Source: Durusdinium trenchii (lineage: Eukaryota; Sar; Dinophyceae; Suessiales; Symbiodiniaceae). Taken from it: a stretch of 64,000 nucleotides of DNA. The position numbers were made by a program, and so were the translations under genes. Where the stretch lies: contig CAXAMN010026406.1 of the NCBI GenBank assembly GCA_963970005.1, positions 116,316 through 180,315 on the forward strand, written 5' to 3'. This document shows positions 12,181 through 25,482 of the stretch, in pieces. Every line of letters starts with the position of its first letter. The first letter of the stretch is position 1. Under the pieces are notes generated by a model that was given only the letters and a program-made list of their open reading frames with translations, searched no databases and had not been told where the DNA came from.

Positions 12181-12357
12181 ATTCCTTTTTCACCATTGGA
12201 AATCGCAGAATGGAGGAATGGAGAGGAGCATTGGATGCTTACGTTGCACTGCCCCAGTGTGCCGTTGGAGTCGTTGTTTCCGTGGCTGGCGCCCCGAGAG
12301 GCGAGAGAGGCCGGTGATCTCGAGCCTCCGATCTGAAAGGACCTGATTTATACGTAG

Positions 12358-12468
12358 ATACCAGGGGCCCGAACCAAACCATGAAAACTAAAGGTTTTCA
12401 TATGCACAAACTATGGTTTTTGCTAGGGGATAAACCAGGTTCTTGATGGTTTGTGGGGCCCCTGGTAT
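12358..12468. repeat. MITE-like element with about 23-bp terminal inverted repeats
   Basis: The left end ATACCAGGGGCCC followed by CCAAACCAT is matched in inverse on the right (ATGGTTTG, then GGGCCCCTGGTAT) with one or two base differences. Inside, ATGAAAAC faces GTTTTCAT as a nested hairpin. The whole is about 110 bp and has no coding capacity. Confidence 0.65.
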
Positions 12469-15400
12469 GTAATAGTGATCCCAAAATAGATGACTGTGGC
12501 ACGGTTTCCAGGACATTCTTAGTGGGGGTCGAGATCTACTAAATTTCTTTCGGGGGTGGTCTTTGTATAGGTGGTGTAGAACGATCCTAGTCCAGATTCG
12601 TTCCACCTGAGAAAGGCCTGCGGCCTAGTGAGTGTCTAAACCGGGTTCCGGACTGCCAAGACCTGGAAGGGATTCAGGAATGAAGCATTCAAACCAACAT
12701 CCGGATGGCAGGGAATGACTTTTGCCCTCATGTTCCTTGGCCTCTTTGAATCCCGAAATCCTTGCAGAGCAGCTCAGCTGCTGCTTTCTCAAATTGCTTT
12801 GCTGAGGTGAAGCACTTCAGCTCACTCCTTGAGCCTGGCGCCCCGGTTTTTCATGCGAGATTCGAGATCTCGGGAGAGCTGGACGAAGCTGACTGAGTGT
12901 AGCCGGTGCTTTTTTTGAGCGTGTATGGGTCTGGTTGAAGCACTTGGCCTTGCTTGAGAAACAGCTGAACAGGCTTTGTGGATGCAGATGTTGTTTACCT
13001 TTAAGCGATTTGAATCACCTAAAATGACGCGCAGAGGGAATACAAGAACAAGTGCGTCACATAATGACCGTATGCTAAGGCTGGAGTACGAGGCAGAGAA
13101 GGAAGCAGTGCTGGAACGGGTTGGCGGCTCAGTGCAGCCTCCATGCAAGACTTGGGGACAAGCGCCTGGAAGTTTTTCAAGAAGAGATGCTTGGGTGACC
13201 GAAACGCCCAGGTCAATAAGCGAAATCCCAACCAGTTAGTTGCAGATGGGACTGGTGTCTGGCACCTAGATCCGATCATTGATGATATTGATTGATGCTT
13301 GTCAGCTTTTCCTGATCGGGATTGACTCTCCGCGTTACCTGTAAGAAGTCATTTGCGTGAGCGACCGTTGCTGAACCACACGGACTCCACCAATAGGTGG
13401 TACGAATCCCCGAACATGTCCTGTGCATGTCAGCCCTAACATGTCAGACCTAGAGACCTAGACTTCCCCCTCCAAAGACATCAAGCTACATCTAAGAAAT
13501 CAAGACATCCAGTGACCTCAGTGACCTGGTCTGAAAAACCCTTTCGGCACCGTGCAGATCGTGGGCCTCGGCGCGGAGTTCGATCGCAGCGCCGGCCGCA
13601 TCACGTCGGGAGCCGAAGGGAGGGAGCCGAAGGGAGCTGGAAGGGCGAAAGGAAAGGAGGTGGAACAGGGCCTGGGATGGCCTTCCTGCAACCCGCAACC
13701 CATATCTGGGATGGCCAAAGACCGAAGATGAAACAGCCAGTATTTGTTCAGAATGCGGATTCAATTCAGGATTGTGTGATCATATTATTAGTTTGGCAAT
13801 AATAAATCTTATGTCCCTAGATGAAACATATGGTTGGTCATTAGTTTCACTCACAGACATATTGGTGAGTCTGTCTTTTCCCTTTACTCTCTCATCCTTG
13901 GAGACAGAGATTTAATGAAAAGATACCATTTGCATTTGCATGCAATTGCCAATCTATTATGTAGTTTTGCACGGGTGCCTTATCCTCTTCAAACATCTCC
14001 AAATGCATAGCTCTATCAAGGATCTATACAGTGTCCACATGTTGTGGCCCACTATGCGGAATTCACCACGGACCTGCTGTTTGGATGGGTTTGCTTGTTG
14101 CAGTGGCCATATGTGGCCACCCTACAGATGGACGCAGAACCGAAGACATGTTAGAAGAGGATCTATGTATACATTTTTCACAACCTAGCACTTCTTGAAC
14201 AACCGTGTAATGAGTAGTTCTGGCATGGCCCAGCAGAGCCGTGAGTGGGGTCGCGCGGGTTGCGAGGCTGTACTACGAGTGGGGTGCTGTGACGGGACGG
14301 CCCAGGGGCGTCGCAGCCGCCGAAGCTTCAGCAGTCCTCCACCCGTCCCGGGACTTTCAACAGCCTGGCTGGTTGTAATAGTTATATATATATAAGGATC
14401 ATGGTGGCAGGATGGTGTGAACTATGTTAAGTTGTTTTTGTTTGGGGGGAGTGGTGAAATTAAGCACGCCTCAACAGCTCAAGCTTGGATTTAGCTTCGG
14501 TTCTAACACACACACTTAGATACCGCGGTGTACACTTACGGCTGGTTGAAGATGATGGAATCACATTTCTGGATCCCAGTTGCTCACAATCCTCCTTCAG
14601 AACACCGTTTGCTCTGCTCTTGGAACCGGGACCCCGGTTGGGGAACCACATCCGTTCCGGAACAAGGCCATACCTCAGCGAGATTTCCAGAGGCCCCGAG
14701 CCGATCGAGCGGAGCGGGCCGAGCAGAGGAAAAGATGGAAGACGAGCGGATGGCCAAAGAGAGAGGACTCTCTGGTGCTTGGGTTTGTTGCCAAAGTGGT
14801 TGTTGCAGCAAAAGGCCCAGCAAACCCTAGCCCCAAGGCCTACAAGCAGTGGCAGTGACTAGCGGTGTTTGGGTTCTGCAAGGTACGTAAAGTTGCACAG
14901 AGATGCCTGCTTTATTGGCCCAGCTGGTGTTTGTGGACCGCAAGCCCATTGCCAGTAACAGTCGGAGAATACTATCACCATATTGTTGAGACAGGCCTTT
15001 CCCCACCAACATCATCCGCTGTTTCTGGGAGATGATGCCCAACCTACGCGCCTGACAAAAGAGAACGGAGCCATCACGCGTCCGGGCTTCGCCGCCGCGT
15101 GCGCGTTTCGTGCGCCGCTCTAATCAGGTCGCACGGTACTGATCAGCACGGTGGATGGCGGCGTGGATGTGGAAGACGCCACGAGGACCATCTCGGGCGA
15201 GGCGGGTCGTTTGGGGAATCGTGTGGCTCTTGGGTCCGTGCCAGTCCGGGGAATCCGGCAATTCGACGGATTCAGGGGGTCTATGTAGTTATATGTAGTT
15301 ATCTAGCTCTTGGCGGTGTGATGGACACCCACAGGACTTCTCTGTTCAGATGGAATTGAAAGCGGATGCTTGTTGGCTCCGGAGGTTGTCAAACAACTTC

Positions 15401-15960
15401 TCGACGAGCACAAAACCCTGAGCAACAAACTGTTTGATCGCTCAATGCCTTGTCAGTTTGTAGGTTATTGTAGGTTCAGTGATTCGATTCTTGGGTTTTC
15501 ATCCGTGAAGTTTCTACTGGACAACGAACGGACACCAGATTCTCCGAGTCAAACAGCCTCTCGACCCGGCCTGCAGCTCGACCTCTCGACCGGTCGGACT
15601 TGGGAGGTGGAGGCAATCTCAAGTGATTGCATCATGGTTGTGACCACGTGGGAGGCTTGGACAGATCAATGGACGTGCAACAAAAAATAACCAACTTCCG
15701 GACCTGGATGGCCAACAAACGCAAGATCCGTGGAGCTGTGAATCAACAGCTGTTGATTGGCAGTCGGCACAGCTGCAGAGCCTTAGGCGACGTGTTGGGA
15801 CGAAGACAAGGGCGTCTCGAATCCGACCTGAGGTACGAGCGTTTGCCCGCCGGCAGGTGGGCGAGGGGCGACGTTCAGCGGGAAGTGTAGGGCCTCCAGG
15901 TGGTCAGGCTAGTTTGATTGAACAACTGCAATTGCAGTGAATGGGAAGGATGTGAAGCCA

Positions 15961-16239
15961 CTAGGCAGGGGACTGTAGCTTGCTCATCTTCGCGCTGGTT
16001 TCTGCCAGACTCGCTAACGACATACGTAGGATGTAGGCTTGTGCAAGTTGATGCTCCTTGGAGAGACGCTTCTGTGATTGATCAAGTAGGGCAAGGATGG
16101 AAGTGTTGGGACTTGCCACAAGTTTTGTTAATCCTCGAGGCGATGCACTTGGAGTGGAGGCCTTTGACTCGAAAAAAAGGTCCAGTTGTGTTTTCTTGCT
16201 GCCGGTTCCAGGCGGGGTGGACGCAATCATTTGTTTCGC
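15961..16239 (-). CDS. 3'-terminal exon, unknown Ser/Lys-rich protein
   Basis: On the minus strand a CCCAG|G acceptor (AG at 16240-16241) opens a 93-codon frame that ends in TAG at 15961-15963. It reads AKQMIASTPPGTGSKKTQLD, then LFFESKAS, a Ser/Pro stretch and a helical end (LDQSQKRLSKEHQLAQAY). Exon length is a multiple of three and codon use is good. The TQLDLFF segment superficially resembles a PCNA-binding box but its spacing is wrong. Upstream exons were not found to the right, where a tetranucleotide array begins. Confidence 0.5.
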   Translation of the reverse strand, partial: AKQMIASTPPGTGSKKTQLDLFFESKASTPSASPRGLTKLVASPNTSILALLDQSQKRLSKEHQLAQAYILRMSLASLAETSAKMSKLQSPA

Positions 16240-17485
16240 CTGGGAGCTCAGGGTGAGAGTTGGGCTTGGATCGTGTGCATCATGAACTGATGCAACGACA
16301 TATTCACCCACCATTAGACACAAGATCTATCTATATATATACTTAATAACTAGCTTATAACAAAGTAATTAACGAACCAACTAACGAACTAACTAACCAA
16401 CTAGCTAACGAACCAACCAACCAACCAACCAACCAACAAACGAACTAACTAACTAACTAGCTAACTATCTAACTACCTGATTTATCAGGTGTATCTAATC
16501 TACCTAATCGTTGACTCCAATCGATCAATCTAACCTAATCTAACCTAAGCCAACCGAATAGAATCGAATCTAATCTATGAGAGAGACAGTTGAGACTCGG
16601 TTTCCTCCGTGGACGCATGCCTTGCGAGTCCATCGCACCAATGTGACTGGCCGCTTCTCGGTCCCTGGTTCAGCTATGCTTCGGTGAGGCGTGGACCTAG
16701 GGCCAAACATCGTGGCCTACAAACGTTGGGTGCCCAGAGCGGTGCTTGGCCAGTCCGGACGCGGTGCACAGGGACTCCGGGACTCTGTGACCGAGTTTGC
16801 CCATGAAGCGGCATGAATCACTTCAAACGGAAAAGTCAGTTCCTGCTCCAACCACAGGCATGAATGGGTGAACGGACAAAACCAACAACTGCTGCAACGT
16901 GATCAATACAGTATTGACCCGACTGTCCGTACTCCATCCAGCGGAATCCTGGGTTCTTACTGCATCCAGCAGGGCTGGCTGGACTGGATGGCAAATCTTT
17001 GGGCTCAGTCAATCCGGCAGCACCTGGTGGGCCAGGGCCGGCCTGGGCCCCGGCCGTGCGCGGAGCCGGATGAGTTGAAGGGATGAGCGGAGCCGGTGGA
17101 GAGTCGTTTCTTCCTTAACTTTACCGGTTTGGATCTTCCAAACATGAATGGTTGGTTTGTGGATGGTTCGGGCATCAACTAATCATACAAATGTTGGGGC
17201 AAAGTTGTTTAGCGAATGATGGCTGCTTTCAGAATTTATTCACCATTATTCACCTGTTTCTATGTGAATCGATTTAAGTTGGCGGCAATCCACTTGGTGG
17301 ACTGGGATGCCACCAAGCTCACTGAGACTGAGGTGCAGCATGCATCGTGCGGTCTTGGTGCTCTTGGTGCGCTCGTGCCACCTGGCGAAGCAAGAGGGAT
17401 GAGCTAGCCTGGGATGGATGGAATGATCACAGCCACGAGCTAGCCACATCCCCCAAGGTACAGGCCTCTTCTTCGAGTTGAAGGC
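16240..17485. other. no supported gene; tetranucleotide array
   Basis: Dominated on its left by the AACN array (16330-16580). Short frames at 16609-16806 and 17216-17407 show nothing recognisable. Confidence 0.3.
16330..16580. repeat. degenerate (AACN)n tetranucleotide array
   Basis: About 250 bases of AACT, AACC, AACG and related units grade into AATCTAACC-type units on the right. The central part (16385-16475) is cleanest. Confidence 0.85.
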
Positions 17486-17860
17486 TCAAAGCGCCGGCCC
17501 TGCCGCGAGGGCCTCGGGTAAAACACGCGTGTGCAACGATCGGTGGGAAAGCCGTGGCCTGGAGAAGCAGGAGGATCCACATGGGTGATCACGGGTGTTC
17601 CGGTGAACCTTGGGCGTCCTTCTCCCTTTTAGAATTGGAAGGTAGTGATCCAAGAATGGGTAGGAAAAACAAGCCAACATACGCTGACACATGCAGAGGA
17701 GTTGTCGAACTGTATGCCGACGATAAGTAGAGAGTACAGTTTGCAGATGATTTTTTTGGGGCAGAGTTTGTACTAGGAGATGGTCCAACCTAGAAACTAT
17801 CGAACCACTCTCATGAACGTAAGCTGTGGATGATGTTCCCATACCCTCCTCCCTCTTCAC
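17486..17860 (-). pseudogene. possible LINE endonuclease fragment
   Basis: A 124-codon minus-strand frame contains HESGSIVSRLDHLLVQ and, about 60 residues later, PFLDHYLPIL. These resemble the late motifs of LINE-type apurinic endonucleases (S-R-I-D-Y and S-D-H-x-P). Spacing is roughly right but key residues differ, and no reverse transcriptase is seen beside it. The call is an inference; a chance open frame is possible. Confidence 0.25.
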
Positions 17861-20859
17861 AAGTTGGACAATGCCGCTGCTTGGCCAAGGAATGCTTCAA
17901 GGTGTCTCCTGGTAGAGGTCACCTGGTCCACGGCAGCTACGACGCTTGGCACGGAAGAAAAGCCGGTATTCGGTCGCCTCGGTCAGCCTCGGTGTTTTGC
18001 GACTTGCTTTTTGGGTATTCTTACTTCAGTCAGTGAAAAACATTTACTCTCCCTGGAACTAACATGGAAGTGGAGTTCACCACCTGTTTGTAGTGGATTT
18101 CATGGTCTTCCGAGGGGCCATTCTCCACTTCCATGTTAATTCCGGGGAGTGTAGTAGGTGCACAAACAACATAAAACAAAGGTGATCAGCGAAGGAATGT
18201 CATTTTCCGTGGGTTTGTTCGAATCTATCTGACGGTTCATCTTAGTTGTCGGAGGCCTTGACGGTAGGTCCACAGTAGATGGCAAAGCCATACACCATTC
18301 TAGATGAGAAGATCATACCACCGCTAGGTTCTTTTGTCCAACCTACTCTGAAAAAGCGCTCAATAATGCTGAATAACTATTTGTAAAGAGAACGCAGATT
18401 GAGTTTGCAGGGTGTCTGTTCCTCAGCACTGTTGATTCACCACGGGTGCCTGGAATGAGGCCTCCCAAACTAACTGGAGTTCACAACAAGATCAACAAGG
18501 AAATATCAACAATGGCATCTCACAAAAAGGGAATATAAGACACAATGAAGCTCGCTACCATAGCGATAGGGCTTTCAACCCCTCCACACGAAAAGAACTT
18601 GCCAGGATCACAGGGAATTCTCCAGAACGGAGCATTCTCCTCCAAAAGGCTTCCGGCCTCCCGGTCCCTTACTTCTCTGCCTCGTCTCCAGGAGGCCGAT
18701 GGTCCCAACGAGGGCGTCGTGGTGAAACTGACCACCAGCTCTGGCAAGGAGCGGATGGACCGGGTTTGATGGACTGCCGATGGACGACCAGTTCCACCGC
18801 CGAGCCGCCTTTTTCGAGTCGATGGACGAGTCGATGGAGTGAGCCGGAGGGACTTGAAAGCCCTGGAGTCCCTTTCTCTTTCCGGGGGAGTCACTGCAGG
18901 GAAAGGTGTTTGGGGATGATCGGGTATGTGTTTCCTGGCGGTTCCTGTGTACTTTTTTGGGAGGGGCCGGGGGAATAGGCATCAACTGGTTTTGCATGGC
19001 AGGGTGGCAATGATGGGACGTCCATCACCGACGCTGGCATTGTGTGTTCTGGATGATGTGTGTGAACCCTGCCGGTACTAGTAGCCCACACAGGGCCGGT
19101 GCGTCCTGTCGCTTTCGGCTGGCCGTGGGACACATGAGGGGTGAGCACTACCTTGGTTGTTTCCCTTGCGTACGGCGTACTGTACCCGGGGGATTACATG
19201 GGATTACATCCACTCACAATATGCGTGTAGTATATATAATATATATTTATAGGTACATATACATACAATTATATACACATACATTTGTACGCTAGCCTTC
19301 CTGAAAAATGGTTGGCCTGGTTTTGCAGTCTAAAACCATCTAAAACCCGTAGCAGAACAATCAAATAAAAGGTGGTTGGAATTCTAGAAAGGTTCTAGGG
19401 TATACAAAAACCTTGCAGTTCTTCATCAGTTTTCCAGGAGCTCTTCAGAAATGCCCGAGGGCCCGGCCTGAAGACTTTGGCCCAAAGGGTTGAGGCCGAA
19501 GTGGCGGAAGTCTGCAGCTTTTGTTGGAGCAAAGCTTCTGAGATTCTGGGGCCAGATTGTTTGGTTAGTTCCGGTTTGTTTTTGAAGTTTGTTGCCGTTC
19601 AGATGATGTTTCGAAACATGTTTCTATTAGGAGCTTTGTTAGTTATCTCCACTGCTTTGACTCTGCTCTGTGGATAAATTGGAGATCGGGGTATCCTTCC
19701 AACAATCATGGAAGGAACCCAACCCCTGGTCCACTTTCATGTCTGTTGGAGGGGGGTGCATATTGCATGATTTGTCCTCGAACCACGCGCATGCCGGATG
19801 TTTGTGGAATTTCCTGGGGCTTCGACACGGTCGGACTGTTGTTCTGACCGGGTTGGAATCGACGGTCGAACGACCCAGGCCAGCCCTTCTGGGAAGTTTA
19901 GCATCGAGGCAACGTGGCCCATGGCAGCGTCGCGGGGTCGTGCCAGACGTGAACCGTGCCGAAGGGTCCCCCAGCCCATACACCTGTTACACACCCCACA
20001 AGAATCCACACGACCTCCGCATAGCTTGGCTCAACAGGTGACGGAGGAGTCGCCTCATAGCTTGTGCTTCACCAGCGTGGCCGAAGAGAGTCAGATGGCG
20101 ACCGGACCGCACGGGGCAAGGGGCACGAGGGCGACGGGCAACTCTGTGGACCATCTTGCTTTCTGCTGGGTTAAGGCTGCCTAGATTCCTCAGAATGACC
20201 AGGTATGTCTATAGATTACATGAAAAAGTGGTGTGTACAATAACATGGTTTTAAGAGGTGCATCATAACAAAACGCAAATATACATACTTGTATACTGGA
20301 GTAGGGAAGCACCCTCGACCCTGGTCCACAAATGTCACCAAGAGCTGTGTCATCGCATGAGGTGAGTTTCAACTTCCACGTGGATGAGCACGGCGATGGC
20401 ACGGGGGCTCGGACGGTGTTTCTATGAGATCAGCTCTAGCTCTTGCTCTTCAAAACGCCACGATCACCGACACTGCATATGCTCCGGTGCGTGCCGACCC
20501 GTGCGCGCGTGCGAACTCTACTCGGCATGCCGCCGTGTGGCCCAGGAAGTCATCACGATAAGGAGCACATGGAATATGTCACGAAAGAGCACACCGACAG
20601 GGTGGAGGAGCTGCTTCCCTTCTTCTTTCGCTGCTCCTTCGCCCGGTTCTGTTTCCTTTGCGATGGATGTTGGGTGGGCAGGTGTGTTGCCTTGGTGTGA
20701 GGGGTATGGTTGCTGGTGCGAAGATTTTGGGCCAAGGCTTGATTGCAACATGTACGCTCGGAAGCTTGAGTGAAGAATAGCCGATGGCCGATGGTGTTTC
20801 GTCTCGTGGGTTCCGAATCAGTGAGACAATGTGAAGAATAGCCCTGGGGAACGGCGCAG
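17861..20859. other. no supported gene
   Basis: The hairpin at 18052-18146 is listed separately. Overlapping frames occur on both strands near 18600-19000. A + frame at 19477-19677 ends in a hydrophobic stretch (MFLLGALLVISTALTLL), which could be a membrane segment or chance. An AT-rich TATA patch lies near 19228-19285. The ACAATCATGGAAG core of the hairpin family occurs at about 19706. Confidence 0.3.
18052..18146. repeat. MITE-like hairpin, 24-bp arms
   Basis: TAACATGGAAGTGGAG (18060-18075) is perfectly inverted at 18123-18138. Extending outward gives 24-bp arms with two mismatches around a 47-base loop. Confidence 0.8.
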
Positions 20860-21090
20860 GAGCTGGTTGGCAAGCTGCATGCAAAAGCCAACGACATTCT
20901 GGACCAACAGCGGTATGCAATTACTCGCGAGGAGCGATGCGTCAAGACTGTGAGCTGCAACTTCATTGTGACTGGCATTTGCTACGTTTGCATATCACAA
21001 GATGAGCCTCTAAGCATGGAAATGCATCCGTCCAAAGCCGATGCAACACTCATGGCCCGGCAGAATCGGTGGACACTCATGGCCAACTAG
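20860..21090 (+). CDS. candidate exon, unknown product
   Basis: A GCGCAG|G acceptor opens a 77-codon + frame to TAG at 21088-21090. It reads ELVGKLHAKANDILDQQRYA, then ITREERCVKTVSCNFIVTGI, and continues with a Cys-containing, acidic stretch. Amino-acid composition and codon choice look like real coding sequence. The frame has no early ATG, so it should be an internal or terminal exon. No family is recognised. Confidence 0.4.
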   Translation, partial: ELVGKLHAKANDILDQQRYAITREERCVKTVSCNFIVTGICYVCISQDEPLSMEMHPSKADATLMARQNRWTLMAN

Positions 21091-24000
21091 GCCAACTACC
21101 GCCCAACGCAACTCGCGGCATTGGTGTTCGTCAGCGCCAGGCGGTCCATCGGGAGACGGCGGAGTCGACCAACGCCCGAGTGATGTGGTGGACCTTTGCG
21201 GAGGTGGACGCTTGGCCGCGAGGTGGGTTCTGAGGCGGGTTTTGCGGTGGTGGTTTTGAATTTTGAAGAGATGGATAAAGTGCGAACTCACATGGGAAGT
21301 GGAACATGTCCACTTGGAAACTTGGAAGACTAAGACCATTCTTCCGCACACCAATGCGTTTTGTCACTTTCCAGGTTGTTTCCGGGGAGAGTATATGGAG
21401 ACCCGGACAATCCTGGACATGATTGGAAGATATGGGAAGCACTGGTATGGTGGGTCAGGAGGGGGCCTAAGGAGTTGAACAGAATCAACAGCCATAAGTG
21501 CCATCGTCGGAAATTGGGTGCCAAGGCACGGGAGAGTGGGTCATTGAGTCATCAAATTCTAGATATCACAATTAGCCATATACTCATTGGTCATTCATGT
21601 GGCATGACTCATTTGGTCATTGAGTCATTGGGATATTCGATGATATTCGGATACAGCCTAGCCATTTGGTCATTGGGTCATCAAATTAGATTTGAGGTGG
21701 CCTTTGCCCCATAGAGCTGTGGGCTGAACATTTGCGACACAGATGGCCGTTTGATGGGAGTCTGCTAAACCGCATTCTCTCACGGTTTTCCGATTCTACC
21801 AAACTCTGCACCTTTCCGGCCTCCAAATGAATGGTTTAAAGTTTAGTGGGGATTGCCCTCAGTCAAAGGGGGACTTTCAGTCCTGGCTCCATTTCATTCG
21901 ATCCCCGATTCATCCGGCACTGGCTCCCATTCCATCCAGGCGTGCACGAATCCGCCAGACCCAGGCTGTGCTGATTAGCCTGGCGGCTTTTCAGCTCACA
22001 TACCTCCGAAACCACTTCGAGCAGAAACAGATCGTCTGACCGCCGAAGCGGAGCGCTCTTCGAAGCGCTCTCCCACTCCGTGCAGTGGAGAGGCGCTCGG
22101 GAGCCTCTCAGAATCAGCTCCTTGTGGCAAGCGCTGAATGCGTTGGGGGCGTGGTAGCACCAAACTTATTTGGTCCAGTGGTGTAAGATAGATGCATGAA
22201 GTCAGGTAGGTCTGCTGGTTGCATGCAGCACTCTGCTTTTGATCTTTTTCATGGCAGTTTTGTTTGCTCCAAGTCTCTCCACTGAAGGTCTCACCTCACC
22301 CGCGTTACAACGGCACGGCACATGCCTCTGACGGGGGGACTGGCCAAACAGTCTAGAGTTGAAAGGGGTGCCGGGATACTTCACCAGGTAAAGCATAGCT
22401 ATAGGTAGCTATAGATTTGAGACGACTTCGACTGGAAGGGAGCAAACCAAGTGCGTGTAAATGCCACAGGCACCCCACTTGGGCATTGGCAATTTCAGAA
22501 AAGATCGGCGACCCTGTACATCAGCAGAGGGGCCCGTGCCGGTGGAGACAGCAGAGGACCGGCACGAGGCCGGAGCAACCGCAAAAGTTGGAGAAAAGGC
22601 GCGCCGAGGATCAAGTCAAGCTGATCTATGATGTCCTCAACATTTCTGAGCTAGCTCTGACCCAAGATGCCTTTCAACTAGAATGATCTTCTGTATATAT
22701 TTCTAAATGCCCAGGTAAGCTCCGGAGCCGCCGGGTGGGCCAAAAAGAGAAACTATAGGCAATGGACCGATTTTTGATGGTCTTGGCTGATCTGATGATG
22801 CGTGGTCAGTGGCAATGTTGCAAGCAACACACCCCAAAATGAAAGTCACTCCTGGAGCAAAGACTTCCCGTAACTTGCCACTGATCATGGAAGCTCGGCC
22901 ATCCTGAACTTTTTTGTCTGAGACTCGCCTTTTGAGAACCTTTTTGTACCTTGGAACTTTCTCTTTGGGACAGTTTTTTTTGAGGATATATCATTTTAAT
23001 GTCAATTCTTGCTCCGGGCTCCGGGTCCGTTAATCTGTGGTGAGAATACCCAAAGTGCAGGCCACCGTCAAAATGATATATAAATGTTCAAATCCTGTTG
23101 ACCTTACTCTCTTTTATTACCCGCTGTGTGCTGAGGCATTGACACGATGTTGGATGAGCTGCAGCGGTGTTCGGCAGCTTAGATTTGGTGACTGTTCTGG
23201 CCAGAATCCACCTAAACAGGCGATTTGCAGTTTTCATGGTGCTGTTGGTTCCTCTTTATCCGATTATACATGAGGGAGATTGACTCTCCCCCCGTGCCCA
23301 GTTCGGACGTTTTTCAAGATCAGAACTGTTCAACTCTCCTCCGGAGAAACGACCGGGTGTTTCCGAATGCCTTTCATGGCCAGACGGTTTCGTTGCCGAG
23401 TCGGGTGGTTCGTTGCTGATTGGGTCGTGCTTTCTGCGGTTTCGTAAGGGCTCATAAGGGCTCCACATTCGGGGTAAGGGGGAAGGGGGAAGTGACGAGC
23501 ATCCGGCGGGTGCGGGAGGCCTGGCAGTTTCACAAAGGACCCATGTGATGTCAAATTACGATGAAATATCACATAGGTCTTCTATGATTACTTGCAAACC
23601 GTTTGCTGGAGGCTTAGGCTGATTGTTTTCCAGCTTGAGCTACGTGTTTCAGTTTCGTTCTTGCTTTCAAGCTTCATAGCGGCCGCCTGAGTCTCCAAGA
23701 TACCTTGACACCTCATAATGACAGTCGCATTTCATGTCTTGCACCCTCGCCCCCATAATTCGCAGAAGACATCATCCTGGGAAAGGTCCACCAATCGGGC
23801 TGTTCTTTGCAAAATATAGTTACGCACTGGGACAAAACCAGAGATTTCCTCTTCATTCGATTTGCACTGCCAAGCACAGCCTCCCTCAGTCTACCCATCC
23901 GGTCGACGAAACAGCAGCCCCTCTCTTCGCGATGGGGAGCCTTGACGAAGTCGATCGCCACGCATCTTCTTGGCGATGTCCGTGGGGCGTTGCTTGCAGC

Positions 24001-25482
24001 AACTGGAGCTGGCTTTGCATTATGCCTCTCGGCAGCGGGAGGCTACCCATCACTTCGAACAAATCTGCGATCCTTTTGAGGTGGTCCACACACCACCCTT
24101 CCTTGGAACATGAATCTTGGGGATGAATATATGTATATATATATATATATTCATTGTGTACTCCAACCAACAATATTGGGGTCACACTTGAAGACATGGG
24201 CAATCAGAGGCTTCTGAGGACACCACGCAGCAAAGCAAACACAACACACAACATGTGCAGCCGGTTGTGACCCTGCAGGATGCTCGAAGTCTCATGGTAC
24301 TGCAACAGACATCTCCGTCCATGCGCAAAGCGCTGCAGGAGGGTCTCTTGGAGGCAGGAGGGTCGCAGAGAAGCAGAGATGGACACAAACTATGCACCAG
24401 CTACTTGCATCCTGCTCATCAGGAGGAGCTCAAAGTCTCAAGACACACCCGAATCATTGGATCCGATGCCATCGCCAACCATTCATCCAACCATTGAGTT
24501 GGTTCTTTCCAAACATGGTTACCTTTTTCATCCTGTTGTAGAACTGTCCATAACCTCACCCCGCCGGCCCTGCGTCACCGAACTGGCCGGCACTGCAGGT
24601 GTTTTGCAAGCTGGTGAGGCAGCCGGTGGCAGGGCACAACCTGACCGGAGCCATTTGGAAGCTTGCTTGCTTGTCGCCGCGTGGCCATGCACCTTGCTTG
24701 CAAGAAGTCGGGGCGGGGCTGACGGCCCGCAAGCGGCGGGGTTGACGCCACATGGGAGGGGTCTCCGAAGGAAAAAGGGGGCTTTCGTCGTGTTCAGCAT
24801 TTGGCTCAACTCGCGGCATATGAATGCCACAAATTGGGATTAATTTGATGGACCAATTCCCATGCCGGCAGGGCTTCTGCAAAAGTCAGGAAGGAGTAGA
24901 ACGCCACAGAGCCCGCCAAGGTTGGAAGATTCGATGATGAAATATGTTGAAATAATTAGGGAAGGAACAGCTATGAAAAGGTTCCGGTTAGGAATAGGCT
25001 AGGCCTGGTGGAGTTCCATTCCCTCCCAACATCTTGACAGTTCCTTGAGTTTGAAAGGGTGATGACCCTCCTCAAAAGGTGCTAGGGACCGGGAGTGCAT
25101 AGACTGGCTAGTTTCATCGGCCCACTGCCCATTTCCAAGTTCATGCAGTCGCTCAGCCCTTTCTTTCCCGCAAGGAGCGGGCCTGCGCAGTGCTGGGCAA
25201 CGTGGACCGCAAGAAGACTGTCCCAGAATTGTTTTGGAAACAAAACATTCAAGAATCACATCAAGCATGAGGTAGCGGGGTGATCCACAACCATGATGTC
25301 TAATGAATATGCAATAGTACTACGTGTAGGCTAGGTCTTAGTAGGTCATAGGATTATGATTATGTGAAGGATGTTAATCTGGTGGAAAATAAATGCATCC
25401 ACTCCAGGTGGCCCCTCACATGCATCACGTCTGCCTGGCTTTCTTCACTTCAGGACCCGTCCAACACCGGACCCTGAACCAG
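21091..25482. other. no firmly supported gene
   Basis: Weak coding-like frames occur at 22500-22683 (+, ends KLEKRRAEDQVKLIYDVLNI), 23713-23990 (-, AIDFVKAPHREERGCCFVD) and 24255-24497 (+). None has paired splice sites that I trust. A short TA microsatellite lies at 24127-24150. Confidence 0.3.
21537..21687 (+). repeat. TTGGTCATTGAGTCAT direct repeats
   Basis: GGTCATTGAGTCATCAAATT at the left, TTGGTCATTGAGTCATTGGG in the middle and TTGGTCATTGGGTCATCAAA at the right are near-identical, separated by related ATTGGTCATT fragments. Confidence 0.7.

Larger units (their letters stand above)
10144..15960. other. gene-poor stretch with repeats and hairpins
   Basis: No gene is supported. Weak coding-like frames occur at about 10734-10960 (+), 12976-13160 (+) and 15130-15290 (+, VLISTVDGGVDVEDATRTIS). 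Microsatellites and hairpins at 10950, 11466, 11626, 12154 and 12358 are listed separately. The rest holds nothing I can name. Confidence 0.3.

Noticed and set aside
16170-16200. TQLDLFF as a PCNA-interacting (PIP) box
   Set aside because: The aromatic pair directly follows the hydrophobic residue instead of lying three positions later, so the PIP spacing is not met.
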